A DNA stretch of 64,000 nt from Pseudoalteromonas ostreae. GTDB lineage: Bacteria > Pseudomonadota > Gammaproteobacteria > Enterobacterales > Alteromonadaceae. The DNA lies in NCBI RefSeq assembly GCF_018069805.1, contig NZ_JAGPYN010000017.1:1-64000 (forward strand). The letters run 5' to 3'. Every line of letters starts with the position of its first letter. The first letter of the stretch is position 1. The notes under the pieces are model-generated. The model was not told the DNA's origin, made no database searches, and saw only the letters and a program-made list of their open reading frames with translations. Positions 57,839 through 64,000 of the stretch are shown piece after piece. The position numbers and the translations under genes were made by a program.

Positions 57839-58468
57839 TTAATATATATATTTGCTGATCGAAATATAATGGCAAACACAGCCCGCAATAACAAAAACAT
57901 GCCATATAGCGTGACTAAATTGGCGTTGTTTAGCACTGTAAAACAGCGTCCCTAGGCTGTAAAGAATTCCGCCTGCGAGTAACCACCATAGTGCATTGAG
58001 CGGTACGCTTAAATACAGAGGATAAATTATAGCCACTGCAAACCAACCCATTAATAAATAGGTAGCTAGTGACACTTTCTTGTTTTGGTTTGTTACGCAT
58101 AATTTGTAGCACACTCCGCCAAGAGCAAGGGACCATATAAATATTAAAGGCAAAATTGCCCACAGCCCACTTAAAGACAGCACTAAAAAGGGAGTGTAAG
58201 TACCTGCAATCAATAGATAAATAGCACAGTGATCACATTTTTTATAGATAGCGCGAGCACGTAAACTAAGACTATTGTGATAAAGCGTAGACGATAAAAA
58301 TAGTAAAAATAAGCTCACACCATACACTACGGCACTGATCATCTGCGCATAACTTTGCGATTTTGTCAGCAGTTCCCACAACACATAGAGTGAAAAAATA
58401 ACCCCAGCCCCATGTGAAAGCACATTAAGTTGCTCTTCTTTTACAGAATAAGCAGATACAACACTCAT
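57839..58468 (-). CDS. trhA: TrhA/hemolysin III (PAQR-type) membrane protein
   Basis: A 209-residue protein with seven hydrophobic segments. Metal-site motifs of the family are visible: SHGAG (His19), SSTLYHNS, DHCAIYLLIAGTYTPFLV and the late HAIWHVFVIAGCVCHY. E. coli YqfA/TrhA is involved in membrane energy/fatty-acid homeostasis; the older hemolysin name is not supported by function. The stop nearly abuts the convergent ATL stop. The symbol is assigned by family resemblance. Confidence 0.87.
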   Translation of the reverse strand: MSVVSAYSVKEEQLNVLSHGAGVIFSLYVLWELLTKSQSYAQMISAVVYGVSLFLLFLSSTLYHNSLSLRARAIYKKCDHCAIYLLIAGTYTPFLVLSLSGLWAILPLIFIWSLALGGVCYKLCVTNQNKKVSLATYLLMGWFAVAIIYPLYLSVPLNALWWLLAGGILYSLGTLFYSAKQRQFSHAIWHVFVIAGCVCHYISISKYIY

Positions 58469-58657
58469 AGTATACTCATAGATAGTAATAAACTATTTCA
58501 GTGTACAAGTGTACGCTAAAGTTATCAAACAAAGGAATACACCAAATAATGGTTAATTTGACCAGTTTAATGGTCAAAAATATTTTCAGAAGAATGTGTT
58601 TTTAAAATTTTTTTATAAATTGTTTTTACTTTCAATTAGTTAAAAATCATTTCTCAC

Positions 58658-58674
58658 TTGGCACAACCTTTGAT
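58658..58674 (+). promoter_or_regulatory. Sigma54 (RpoN)-type promoter
   Basis: TTGGCACAACCTTTGAT matches the -24/-12 consensus YTGGCACGRNNNTTGCW in all but two positions; the -12 C is A. It is 45 bases before the ATG of the secreted 96-residue protein, leaving a short leader. The nonconsensus -12 base lowers certainty. Confidence 0.5.
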
Positions 58675-58718
58675 TAAGTAATAGCGACTAACTTAATAAC
58701 ACAATAGGGAATACCATT

Positions 58719-59009
58719 ATGAAAAGCATTATCAAACTATCTGTTGCAGCACTTTTGGTTGTTGGTTCTACACAAGCAAGTGCAAATGACGGTCAATTAG
58801 ACATCACTCAAACGCTATCCAACAGCATCGCACATTATATTGAAAGTACGAGTAATGAATTACAAAGCAAATTAAAACAGTCATTGTTTAGTGATTCGCA
58901 AAAAATGTTAACCGAACAGCTTTCACAGCAAAGTGAACAATCAGCTAAAGTAGCGGAAAATACATCACAACTCGTTGCAACTAGCAATGCAGTAAAAGTT
59001 GAGGGTTAA
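58719..59009 (+). CDS. Small secreted protein of unknown function
   Basis: A 96-residue protein with a clear signal peptide (MKSIIKLSVAALLVVGSTQASAN, cleavage after ASA). The mature part of about 73 residues is helical, rich in Gln, Ser and Leu, and without cysteines. I recognise no family. An AGGGA ribosome site precedes the ATG and a sigma54-like site lies upstream. Just 4 bases downstream a 38-residue membrane peptide gene begins, probably on the same transcript. Confidence 0.75.
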   Translation: MKSIIKLSVAALLVVGSTQASANDGQLDITQTLSNSIAHYIESTSNELQSKLKQSLFSDSQKMLTEQLSQQSEQSAKVAENTSQLVATSNAVKVEG

Positions 59010-59013
59010 GGTA

Positions 59014-59130
59014 ATGAGCAGCGAATTAGGATTATTAGCTTTAATGTTAGCACCTGTGGTGAGCTTGTTAAGTGCATATGCGTCAGTTGAACTACTGCGC
59101 AATGTGGGGCAATGGCTAAACTTAGGTTGA
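59014..59130 (+). CDS. 38-residue single-span membrane peptide
   Basis: ATG at 59014 follows GAGGG (59001-59005) by 8 bases and runs to TGA at 59130. The product is one long hydrophobic helix (GLLALMLAPVVSLLSAYASVELL) with a short NVGQWLNLG end. It overlaps nothing and follows the secreted protein gene by 4 bases. The hydrophobic pattern and ribosome site support it, but it is too short for certainty. Function unknown. Confidence 0.55.
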   Translation: MSSELGLLALMLAPVVSLLSAYASVELLRNVGQWLNLG

Positions 59131-59162
59131 TTGGAATATAGATAAGTAATAGCCAGTAACAT

Positions 59163-59190
59163 TGATCTTATTCGCTGCGGTGCACGTAAC
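59163..59190 (+). promoter_or_regulatory. ECF11-type promoter of the LON-domain gene
   Basis: TGATCT (59163-59168), exactly 16 bases, then CGTAAC (59185-59190). The same TGATCY-N16-CGTA layout precedes the sigma gene, so it is probably read by the ECF sigma factor at 59869. The LON gene starts about 33 bases further on. Confidence 0.6.
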
Positions 59191-59223
59191 GTAATGCATA
59201 GTTAAACTGATGTAGTAAGCCTT

Positions 59224-59802
59224 ATGAAACGTGCAATCTTTCCATTACCGGTATTTATTCTACCAAACGGGTATACGCGGCTACGTATCTTCGAACCTCG
59301 CTATCTTGATATGGTTAAAGAATCACTTAAAAATGATCATGGTTTCGTACTTTGCCAGTATGATGTTGATAGTTATCTCAATGTTCCTCGGTACGGTTGT
59401 TTAGTTGATATTATTGACTTTTTGCAAGATGAACAAGGACTATTATTGATAGATATAGTTGCTAAATCGGTGGTTGAAATTAGCGATGTAAGCGAAAATA
59501 ACCAACAATTACGTTATGGTCAGTTAATGACAACTGAAAACATTTTTTGGTTTCAACAACCTCGCCTATTAGTAGACAAAGATGCATGCTTACAAGCGGC
59601 TTTACAGCGGTTATTTGCTGCTAATCCGCAATTAAACGACTTATACCGTGAAACTCAATTTGATGAGATTAACTGGGTTGTTGCTCGGTGGATTGAATTT
59701 TTACCTATCTCAATTGATAAAAAACAACAACTTGCCTTTAAATCTGACTTTGCGAATATTCACTCTTTCCTCCATACTGTGATCAATAACGAATTTTCCT
59801 AA
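59224..59802 (+). CDS. LON substrate-binding-domain protein without protease
   Basis: A 192-residue protein that is only the N-terminal domain of Lon (PUA-like): IFPLPVFILPNGYTRLRIFEPRYLDMVKESL, then VGCLVDIIDF-type (YGCLVDIIDFLQDEQGLL) strands. There is no AAA+ or protease part. The promoter shared with the ECF sigma gene suggests it is a stress-regulon member that binds damaged or unfolded proteins. Function unproven. No clear ribosome site precedes the ATG. Confidence 0.85.
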   Translation: MKRAIFPLPVFILPNGYTRLRIFEPRYLDMVKESLKNDHGFVLCQYDVDSYLNVPRYGCLVDIIDFLQDEQGLLLIDIVAKSVVEISDVSENNQQLRYGQLMTTENIFWFQQPRLLVDKDACLQAALQRLFAANPQLNDLYRETQFDEINWVVARWIEFLPISIDKKQQLAFKSDFANIHSFLHTVINNEFS

Positions 59803-59808
59803 TTAATA

Positions 59809-59836
59809 TGATCCCTCTGTATTTTTGCAGCGTATT
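59809..59836 (+). promoter_or_regulatory. ECF11-type autoregulated promoter of the sigma gene
   Basis: TGATCC (59809-59814), exactly 16 bases, then CGTATT (59831-59836). It resembles the RpoE/ChrR (ECF11) promoters of Rhodobacter and relatives (-35 TGATCC) as I recall them. The ATG follows at 59869, consistent with autoregulation. Confidence 0.65.
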
Positions 59837-59868
59837 GATCCTGTAAGAAAACTAATAGGAATATTAAG

Positions 59869-60492
59869 ATGGTAAGTCAACAACCAGCTACACGTTGTGA
59901 ACCTAACACAGGTAATTATACTGCCATGCCAGAAACGCCGAGCCAAGAGCTCGCTGATGCCTTATCCGCTGTCGCCGTAAAGCGTGATAAACAAGCGTTT
60001 GCTTATTTATTTACTTATTTTTCGCCAAAGATTAAACGTTTTGGTATTAAACAATTTAACTCTGATGCGCAGGCGATGGAGCTTGTGCAAGAAACGCTGA
60101 CCTCAGTGTGGCGTAAAGCGCATCTGTACAATAACGATAAAGGTGCCGCTACTACGTGGGTTTACACCGTAATGAGAAATGCCTCATTCGATATGCTTAG
60201 AAAAATGAAAAGTAATAAAGAAGAGCATATCAGTGAAGATATTTGGCCGTTGGTCGAACAGCATACCAGCTCAGACTACGAGTTTAGCGATCACCTTGAA
60301 AACCAACAAATGAAAAATTATTTGGATAAATTACCCCAAGCGCAACGGGAAGTGGTTAAAGGGGTATACTTTCAAGATATGTCACAGGAGCAACTGGCAG
60401 AGCAGCTAAATATTCCTGTAGGCACTGTTAAATCACGTTTACGACTAGCGTTACAAAAATTACGCAATGAAATGGGAGACCGCAATGATTAA
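59869..60492 (+). CDS. rpoE: ECF sigma factor (ECF11/RpoE of ChrR pair)
   Basis: A 207-residue sigma-70-family ECF factor. Region 2 is at about 40-110 (AFAYLFTYFSPKIKRFGIKQF...AMELVQETLTSVWRKAHLY) and region 4 at about 145-200 (LDKLPQAQREVVKGVYFQDMSQEQLAEQLNIPVGTVKSRLRLALQKLR). The first 25 residues are an unusual extension. The ChrR-type gene overlaps its end, giving the ECF11 class, which answers singlet oxygen. Its own start has an ECF11-like promoter. rpoE here means the Rhodobacter type, not the E. coli envelope-stress factor. Confidence 0.9.
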   Translation: MVSQQPATRCEPNTGNYTAMPETPSQELADALSAVAVKRDKQAFAYLFTYFSPKIKRFGIKQFNSDAQAMELVQETLTSVWRKAHLYNNDKGAATTWVYTVMRNASFDMLRKMKSNKEEHISEDIWPLVEQHTSSDYEFSDHLENQQMKNYLDKLPQAQREVVKGVYFQDMSQEQLAEQLNIPVGTVKSRLRLALQKLRNEMGDRND

Positions 60493-61144
60493 ACATCACC
60501 CAAGCGATGCGTTATTAGCGCAGTATTGTAATGCGTCACTGCCAGCAAGCTTAAGTATTGCCATAGCAATTCATGTAGAAATGTGTGAATGTTGCCAAGC
60601 GGAGGTTAAACGCTTGGAAGCACAAAATGCCAATGCAATCTTTACTCAACCTGATTTGTCTGTTGATGAAGAGCTCAGTGATGATGCGATGTCATTATTT
60701 GCTGCAATCACAGCCAGCGATGATGTTGATGAAGTGTATGAAGTGACGCCACAAACTATCCTTGTTAATCAGCAAAACTATCAATTGCCTCGTGCTCTTG
60801 CCCGTATTTCACATGGTAAGTTTATGCAAATGGGTAAGTTATCACGTTCTCGTATCGCTCTCGATGATGGTGCGCTGCGCTCTAGCTTATTGCACATCGA
60901 TGCAGGCGGCGAGATCCCAGAGCACACCCACACAGGTTTTGAACTGACTTTATTACTCGATGGTGAGTTTAGTGATGAAGAGGGTCAATATGTGCCCGGA
61001 GATTTTATGTGGCTTGATGGTCGTCATCAACATACTCCGATCACAGAAAAAGGTTGTCTATGTTACACGGTAGTCAGTAGTGCTCTACACTTTAATAAAG
61101 GACTGAGTAAGTTGCTCAATCCAATTGGCAATTTGATTTACTAG
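60485..61144 (+). CDS. chrR: ChrR family zinc-binding cupin anti-sigma factor
   Basis: A 219-residue anti-sigma factor. The ATG at 60485 follows GGGAG; it overlaps the end of the sigma gene by 8 bases. The N-terminal ZAS zinc site shows HHPSDALLAQYC with HVEMCECC (HxxxCxxC). The C-terminal cupin has EIPEHTHTGFELTLLLDGEFSDEEGQY with histidines for a second metal. It holds the sigma factor until singlet oxygen releases it, as in Rhodobacter. Complete. Confidence 0.92.
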   Translation: MIKHHPSDALLAQYCNASLPASLSIAIAIHVEMCECCQAEVKRLEAQNANAIFTQPDLSVDEELSDDAMSLFAAITASDDVDEVYEVTPQTILVNQQNYQLPRALARISHGKFMQMGKLSRSRIALDDGALRSSLLHIDAGGEIPEHTHTGFELTLLLDGEFSDEEGQYVPGDFMWLDGRHQHTPITEKGCLCYTVVSSALHFNKGLSKLLNPIGNLIY

Positions 61145-61152
61145 GAGTGTAT

Positions 61153-62106
61153 ATGCAGCAATCGACTATTCAAATAGGTATCAGTGCGTGCCTTGCTGGT
61201 GAGAAAGTTCGGTTTGATAGTGGCCATAAAAAATCAAATTTTTGCATGGATGAATTAGCAATACATGTTGAATATAAGCGTTTTTGTCCTGAAGTGGCGG
61301 TAGGTCTACCGATCCCAAGACCAACAATTAGACAAGTTAAAGTAGGCGCAACTATTAAAGTGTGTCGTCCTGACGGCAGTGGTGATGTTGGCCCACAATT
61401 GACTGAATACGGTAAAAAAGTCGCTACAGAGCAGGCTGTACAATTAAGCGGTTTTGTTTTTTGTGCGAAAAGTCCAAGTTGCGGTATGGAACGGATCAAA
61501 ATATACAATGAGGCAGGTACTGGTAATACATCTGAAGGTGTGGGCTTTTTTGCTGCGCAAATTATGGCTCACAACCCATTGTTACCGTGTGAAGAAAATG
61601 GTCGTTTAAATGATATGCACTTGCGTGAAAACTTTGTAATGCGAGTGTTTACTTATAAAAACTGGCAATTATTGCGTCAACAGCCAGCAACCCTGCATAG
61701 GTTAACGCAGTTTCATGCGCAATATAAGTATTTGTTAATGGCTCACAATTATCAGGCATATAAAGATCTTGGTAATTTACTGGGCACCTATGTTGGCGAT
61801 GATTTTGAGCAGCTTGCTGACGATTATATTGCAGGTTTAATGGCAGCGCTGAAAAGACCTGCATCCCGTAAAAATAACAGCAATACATTAATGCACTTAC
61901 AAGGCTACTTTAAAAAACACTTATCTAAAATTGAAAAACAAGAATTGCGTGATGCGATTGATGAATACCGTGATGGGTTAGTGCCCTTGTATGTACCGCT
62001 GACACTGTTAAAACATCATTTAAAAGTGCATCCAAATGAATACTTAGCAAAGCAAGTTTACTTCAACCCTTATCCAAACGAATTAAAATTACGCTACGGA
62101 ATTTAA
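61153..62106 (+). CDS. DUF523-DUF1722 (YbgA-like) fusion protein
   Basis: A 317-residue protein joining DUF523 (IGISACLAGEKVRFDSGHKKSNF, CAKSPSCGMERIKIY) with DUF1722 (HAQYKYLLMAHNYQAYKDLGNLLG). The paired cysteines suggest a metal or cluster site. The ATG at 61153 follows AGGAG by 5 bases; a GTG at 61147 is an unlikely start. It lies between ChrR and the photolyase in one operon, as in several gammaproteobacteria. Its biochemical function is not known. Confidence 0.88.
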   Translation: MQQSTIQIGISACLAGEKVRFDSGHKKSNFCMDELAIHVEYKRFCPEVAVGLPIPRPTIRQVKVGATIKVCRPDGSGDVGPQLTEYGKKVATEQAVQLSGFVFCAKSPSCGMERIKIYNEAGTGNTSEGVGFFAAQIMAHNPLLPCEENGRLNDMHLRENFVMRVFTYKNWQLLRQQPATLHRLTQFHAQYKYLLMAHNYQAYKDLGNLLGTYVGDDFEQLADDYIAGLMAALKRPASRKNNSNTLMHLQGYFKKHLSKIEKQELRDAIDEYRDGLVPLYVPLTLLKHHLKVHPNEYLAKQVYFNPYPNELKLRYGI

Positions 62107-63500
62107 TGAACACTGTATTTTGGTTTAGGCGCGATTTGCGCCTTTTTAATAATCATGCCCTTTATCACGCAATCGAGAATGGTTGTAAAGACGCTATATT
62201 TTTTATTACTGAGCAACAATGGCAGCGCCATAGCGTTGCTTCAATACAAATTGATTTGTTAAAACGAAGGTTAAACTTCTTAGGTCAATTACTAGCTGAT
62301 AATGGCATCACCTTGCATATCATTGAAGCGGGTGATTACGACGGATGTGTGCAGCAGTTAAGTGAGTTCTGCCAGCGACATTCAGTAACGCAGTTATTTG
62401 CCAATAAAGAATATGAAATTAATGAAGTTGGGCGCGATAATGCATTTTTACATCATGCTGATGAACTTAAAATATCAGTTACCTTGTGTGATGGTGATGT
62501 GGTTGCACCGCCTGGAACGGTACTGAATCAAAGTGGTGAGATGTTTAAGGTGTTCACCCCTTTTAAAAATGCCTGGCTAAAGCAATATCAAGATACTCAT
62601 TTTTATTTTCACGCCCCCCCAACAATGTTTAGCCCAATACCTTGGCAAGGTTCAGGGTTACTTACTGGCGATGATTCTTCACATAAGTGGCCAGTTGATG
62701 ATGCGTCATTGAGTCAAATCTGTGCCCGCTTTATCAGTGATAAATTACTTAGCTATAAAGATCAGCGAGACATTCCAAGTATTAAAGGCACATCAGGCTT
62801 AAGCCCGTATTTAGCTTTAGGAATTGTCAGCGTTCACCAATTAATAACCCTTGTACAACAACAATATGTCGATGTGTTAAGTAGCTCTAAAAGTAACTTA
62901 TTTACTTGGGTTAACGAGTTAGTGTGGCGTGAGTTTTATCGTCACTTAATTGTGGCTTATCCAAAACTTAATAAATATAACAACTTTAATGAGAAATATG
63001 ACCCAGTAAAGTGGCGTACTAATGAGGCGGATTTTATTGCTTGGTGTGAAGGTAAAACAGGCTACCCGCTTGTTGATGCCGCCATGAGGCAACTTATTCA
63101 AACAGGTTGGATGCATAATCGTTTACGTATGGTGGTTGCCAGTTTTCTTACCAAACACTTGTTAATTGATTGGCGTAAAGGTGAGCGTTTCTTTATGCAA
63201 CATTTGATTGATGGCGATTTAGCGTCTAACAACGGCGGTTGGCAATGGGCTGCAAGTACTGGGTGCGATGCCCAGCCATACTTTAGAATATTCAACCCGA
63301 TCACTCAAAGTGAACGATTTGATCCTAACGGTCATTTTATTCGTAAGTATATACCGGAGTTGGAAAATGTGCCGAATAAGCAAATTCATTTTCCACATCA
63401 ATATTTAGCGAAAAGCGGCAAAGCAAAAGCTGTTTATTGGCCTGCAATCGTTGATCATAAAACCGCTCGCTTACGAGCGCTTGATGCATTTAAGGTATGA
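62106..63500 (+). CDS. phrB: Deoxyribodipyrimidine photolyase (class I CPD)
   Basis: A 464-residue flavoenzyme that repairs cyclobutane pyrimidine dimers with blue light. The N-terminal Rossmann-like antenna domain (FWFRRDLRLFNNHAL) is followed by the FAD domain: SPYLALGIVS, WVNELVWREFYRHL, GYPLVDAAMRQLIQTGWMHNRLRMVVASFLTKHLLIDWRKGE and DLASNNGGWQWAASTG. The start overlaps the DUF523/1722 stop by one base. Placement in the ECF11 unit fits light-stress control. Phr, not a cryptochrome, is favoured by the conserved pattern. Confidence 0.95.
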   Translation: MNTVFWFRRDLRLFNNHALYHAIENGCKDAIFFITEQQWQRHSVASIQIDLLKRRLNFLGQLLADNGITLHIIEAGDYDGCVQQLSEFCQRHSVTQLFANKEYEINEVGRDNAFLHHADELKISVTLCDGDVVAPPGTVLNQSGEMFKVFTPFKNAWLKQYQDTHFYFHAPPTMFSPIPWQGSGLLTGDDSSHKWPVDDASLSQICARFISDKLLSYKDQRDIPSIKGTSGLSPYLALGIVSVHQLITLVQQQYVDVLSSSKSNLFTWVNELVWREFYRHLIVAYPKLNKYNNFNEKYDPVKWRTNEADFIAWCEGKTGYPLVDAAMRQLIQTGWMHNRLRMVVASFLTKHLLIDWRKGERFFMQHLIDGDLASNNGGWQWAASTGCDAQPYFRIFNPITQSERFDPNGHFIRKYIPELENVPNKQIHFPHQYLAKSGKAKAVYWPAIVDHKTARLRALDAFKV

Positions 63501-63501
63501 T

Positions 63502-63930
63502 ATGAGCAACCACAGAACAGATAAATTTATTGCGACATACCAAAAGCTTAATAAAGAAAATCTACATTTATTGAGTGATATTTATGCTACAGAGATTCAT
63601 TTTTCTGATCCATTGCATGAAGTCGATGGTTTAGCTGACTTACATCAATATTTTGCTAAGCTTTACAGTAATGTTATTGAATGCAGGTTTGATATCAGTG
63701 ATGCTGTTAGCGTGGACGATAATGCCTTTGTTTACTGGACTATGTATTATCGCCATCCAAAGCTTAGCAATGGCCAGCAAATTGCCGTAGCAGGCCACAG
63801 CAAGTTAACATTTACTGGTGACAAAATCAGCCTTCATAAAGACTACTTTGATGCTGGTGCATTACTTTATCGACATATCCCTATTCTCGGTTCAATTATT
63901 AAATACATAGATAATAAGGCAGCGGAATAA
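63502..63930 (+). CDS. NTF2-like (SnoaL-type) protein
   Basis: A 142-residue protein with the nuclear-transport-factor-2 fold: FIATYQKLNKENLHLLSDIYATEIHFSDPLHEVDGLADLHQYFAKLY, then VYWTMYYRHPK and KDYFDAGALLY. The ATG at 63502 follows AAGG by 6 bases. Proteins like this occur beside photolyase and short-chain dehydrogenase genes in ECF11 clusters. Ligand or enzymatic role unknown. Confidence 0.85.
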   Translation: MSNHRTDKFIATYQKLNKENLHLLSDIYATEIHFSDPLHEVDGLADLHQYFAKLYSNVIECRFDISDAVSVDDNAFVYWTMYYRHPKLSNGQQIAVAGHSKLTFTGDKISLHKDYFDAGALLYRHIPILGSIIKYIDNKAAE

Positions 63931-64000
63931 TGATCACGCTTATAACAGGTGCAACATCAGGTATTGGTGAACAACTTGCGAAACTGTATGCGCAAGCCGG
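63930..64000 (+). CDS. Short-chain dehydrogenase, partial (cut by the window end)
   Basis: The ATG overlaps the NTF2-like stop by one base. The visible 23 codons contain the Rossmann motif TGATSGIG typical of SDR oxidoreductases. The rest lies outside the window. It extends the photolyase operon. Confidence 0.85.
   Translation, partial: MITLITGATSGIGEQLAKLYAQA

Overview
The window reads as chromosome of a marine gammaproteobacterium of the order Alteromonadales, most likely Pseudoalteromonas. This is inferred from gene content and moderately A+T-rich coding style (DUF3081 protein, AbgT carrier, astC-astA-astD-DUF1338 order, glycogen operon, ECF sigma/ChrR/photolyase cluster); no rRNA or other taxonomic marker is present. 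I see no tRNA, rRNA, CRISPR array, integrase or intact insertion sequence.

Layout. (1) 1-7800 is an accessory, visibly A+T-richer segment that looks like a small defence island. It holds a TIR-like effector protein, then a two-gene unit of a metallo-beta-lactamase-fold protein and a 1431-residue trypsin-like protease/STAND NTPase resembling type I AVAST (Avs1). Imperfect copies of a ~23 bp repeat lie at both edges and inside the 5' gap. (2) 7815-20753 is ordinary chromosome: an uncharacterised gene with a LexA-like box, a dapA-family gene, a DEAD-box helicase, an FAD protein, a 7Fe ferredoxin, a CBM9/DUF5916 outer-membrane protein, a periplasmic DUF442-type phosphatase, an AbgT transporter, DUF3081, a double thioredoxin-fold protein and a DUF1704 metalloprotease-like protein. 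(3) 20933-26190 is an arginine succinyltransferase unit (astC, astA, astD, DUF1338) facing an Lrp/AsnC regulator. (4) 26402-30352 holds two c-di-GMP enzymes around an uncharacterised anchored beta-propeller-like protein. (5) 30985-42970 is a seven-gene glycogen operon (CBM48 protein, malQ, glgB, glgX, glgP, glgC, glgA) behind a good sigma70-type promoter. (6) 43088-47513 holds an EAL/HDOD protein, a DUF418 membrane protein, a periplasmic binding protein and rluF. (7) 47613-52047 is a chemotaxis-like operon: a chemoreceptor followed by two solute-binding proteins, with no permease or ATPase. (8) 52359-57836 is an RND efflux pair, its divergent LysR regulator and an alkyltransferase-like DNA repair protein. 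(9) 57839-59130 has a TrhA/HlyIII protein, a secreted 96-residue protein behind a sigma54-like site, and a 38-residue membrane peptide gene. (10) 59224-64000 is an ECF11-type photo-oxidative stress cluster: LON-domain protein, sigma factor, ChrR anti-sigma, DUF523/DUF1722, photolyase, NTF2-like protein and the start of a short-chain dehydrogenase. Two matching promoter motifs (TGATCY-N16-CGTA) precede the LON gene and the sigma gene.

The most notable systems are the Avs1-like unit with the neighbouring TIR protein, the chemoreceptor/orphan binding-protein operon, and the ECF11 stress cluster with its two readable promoters. Family names are assigned from motifs and memory without database searches; residue numbers are hand counted.
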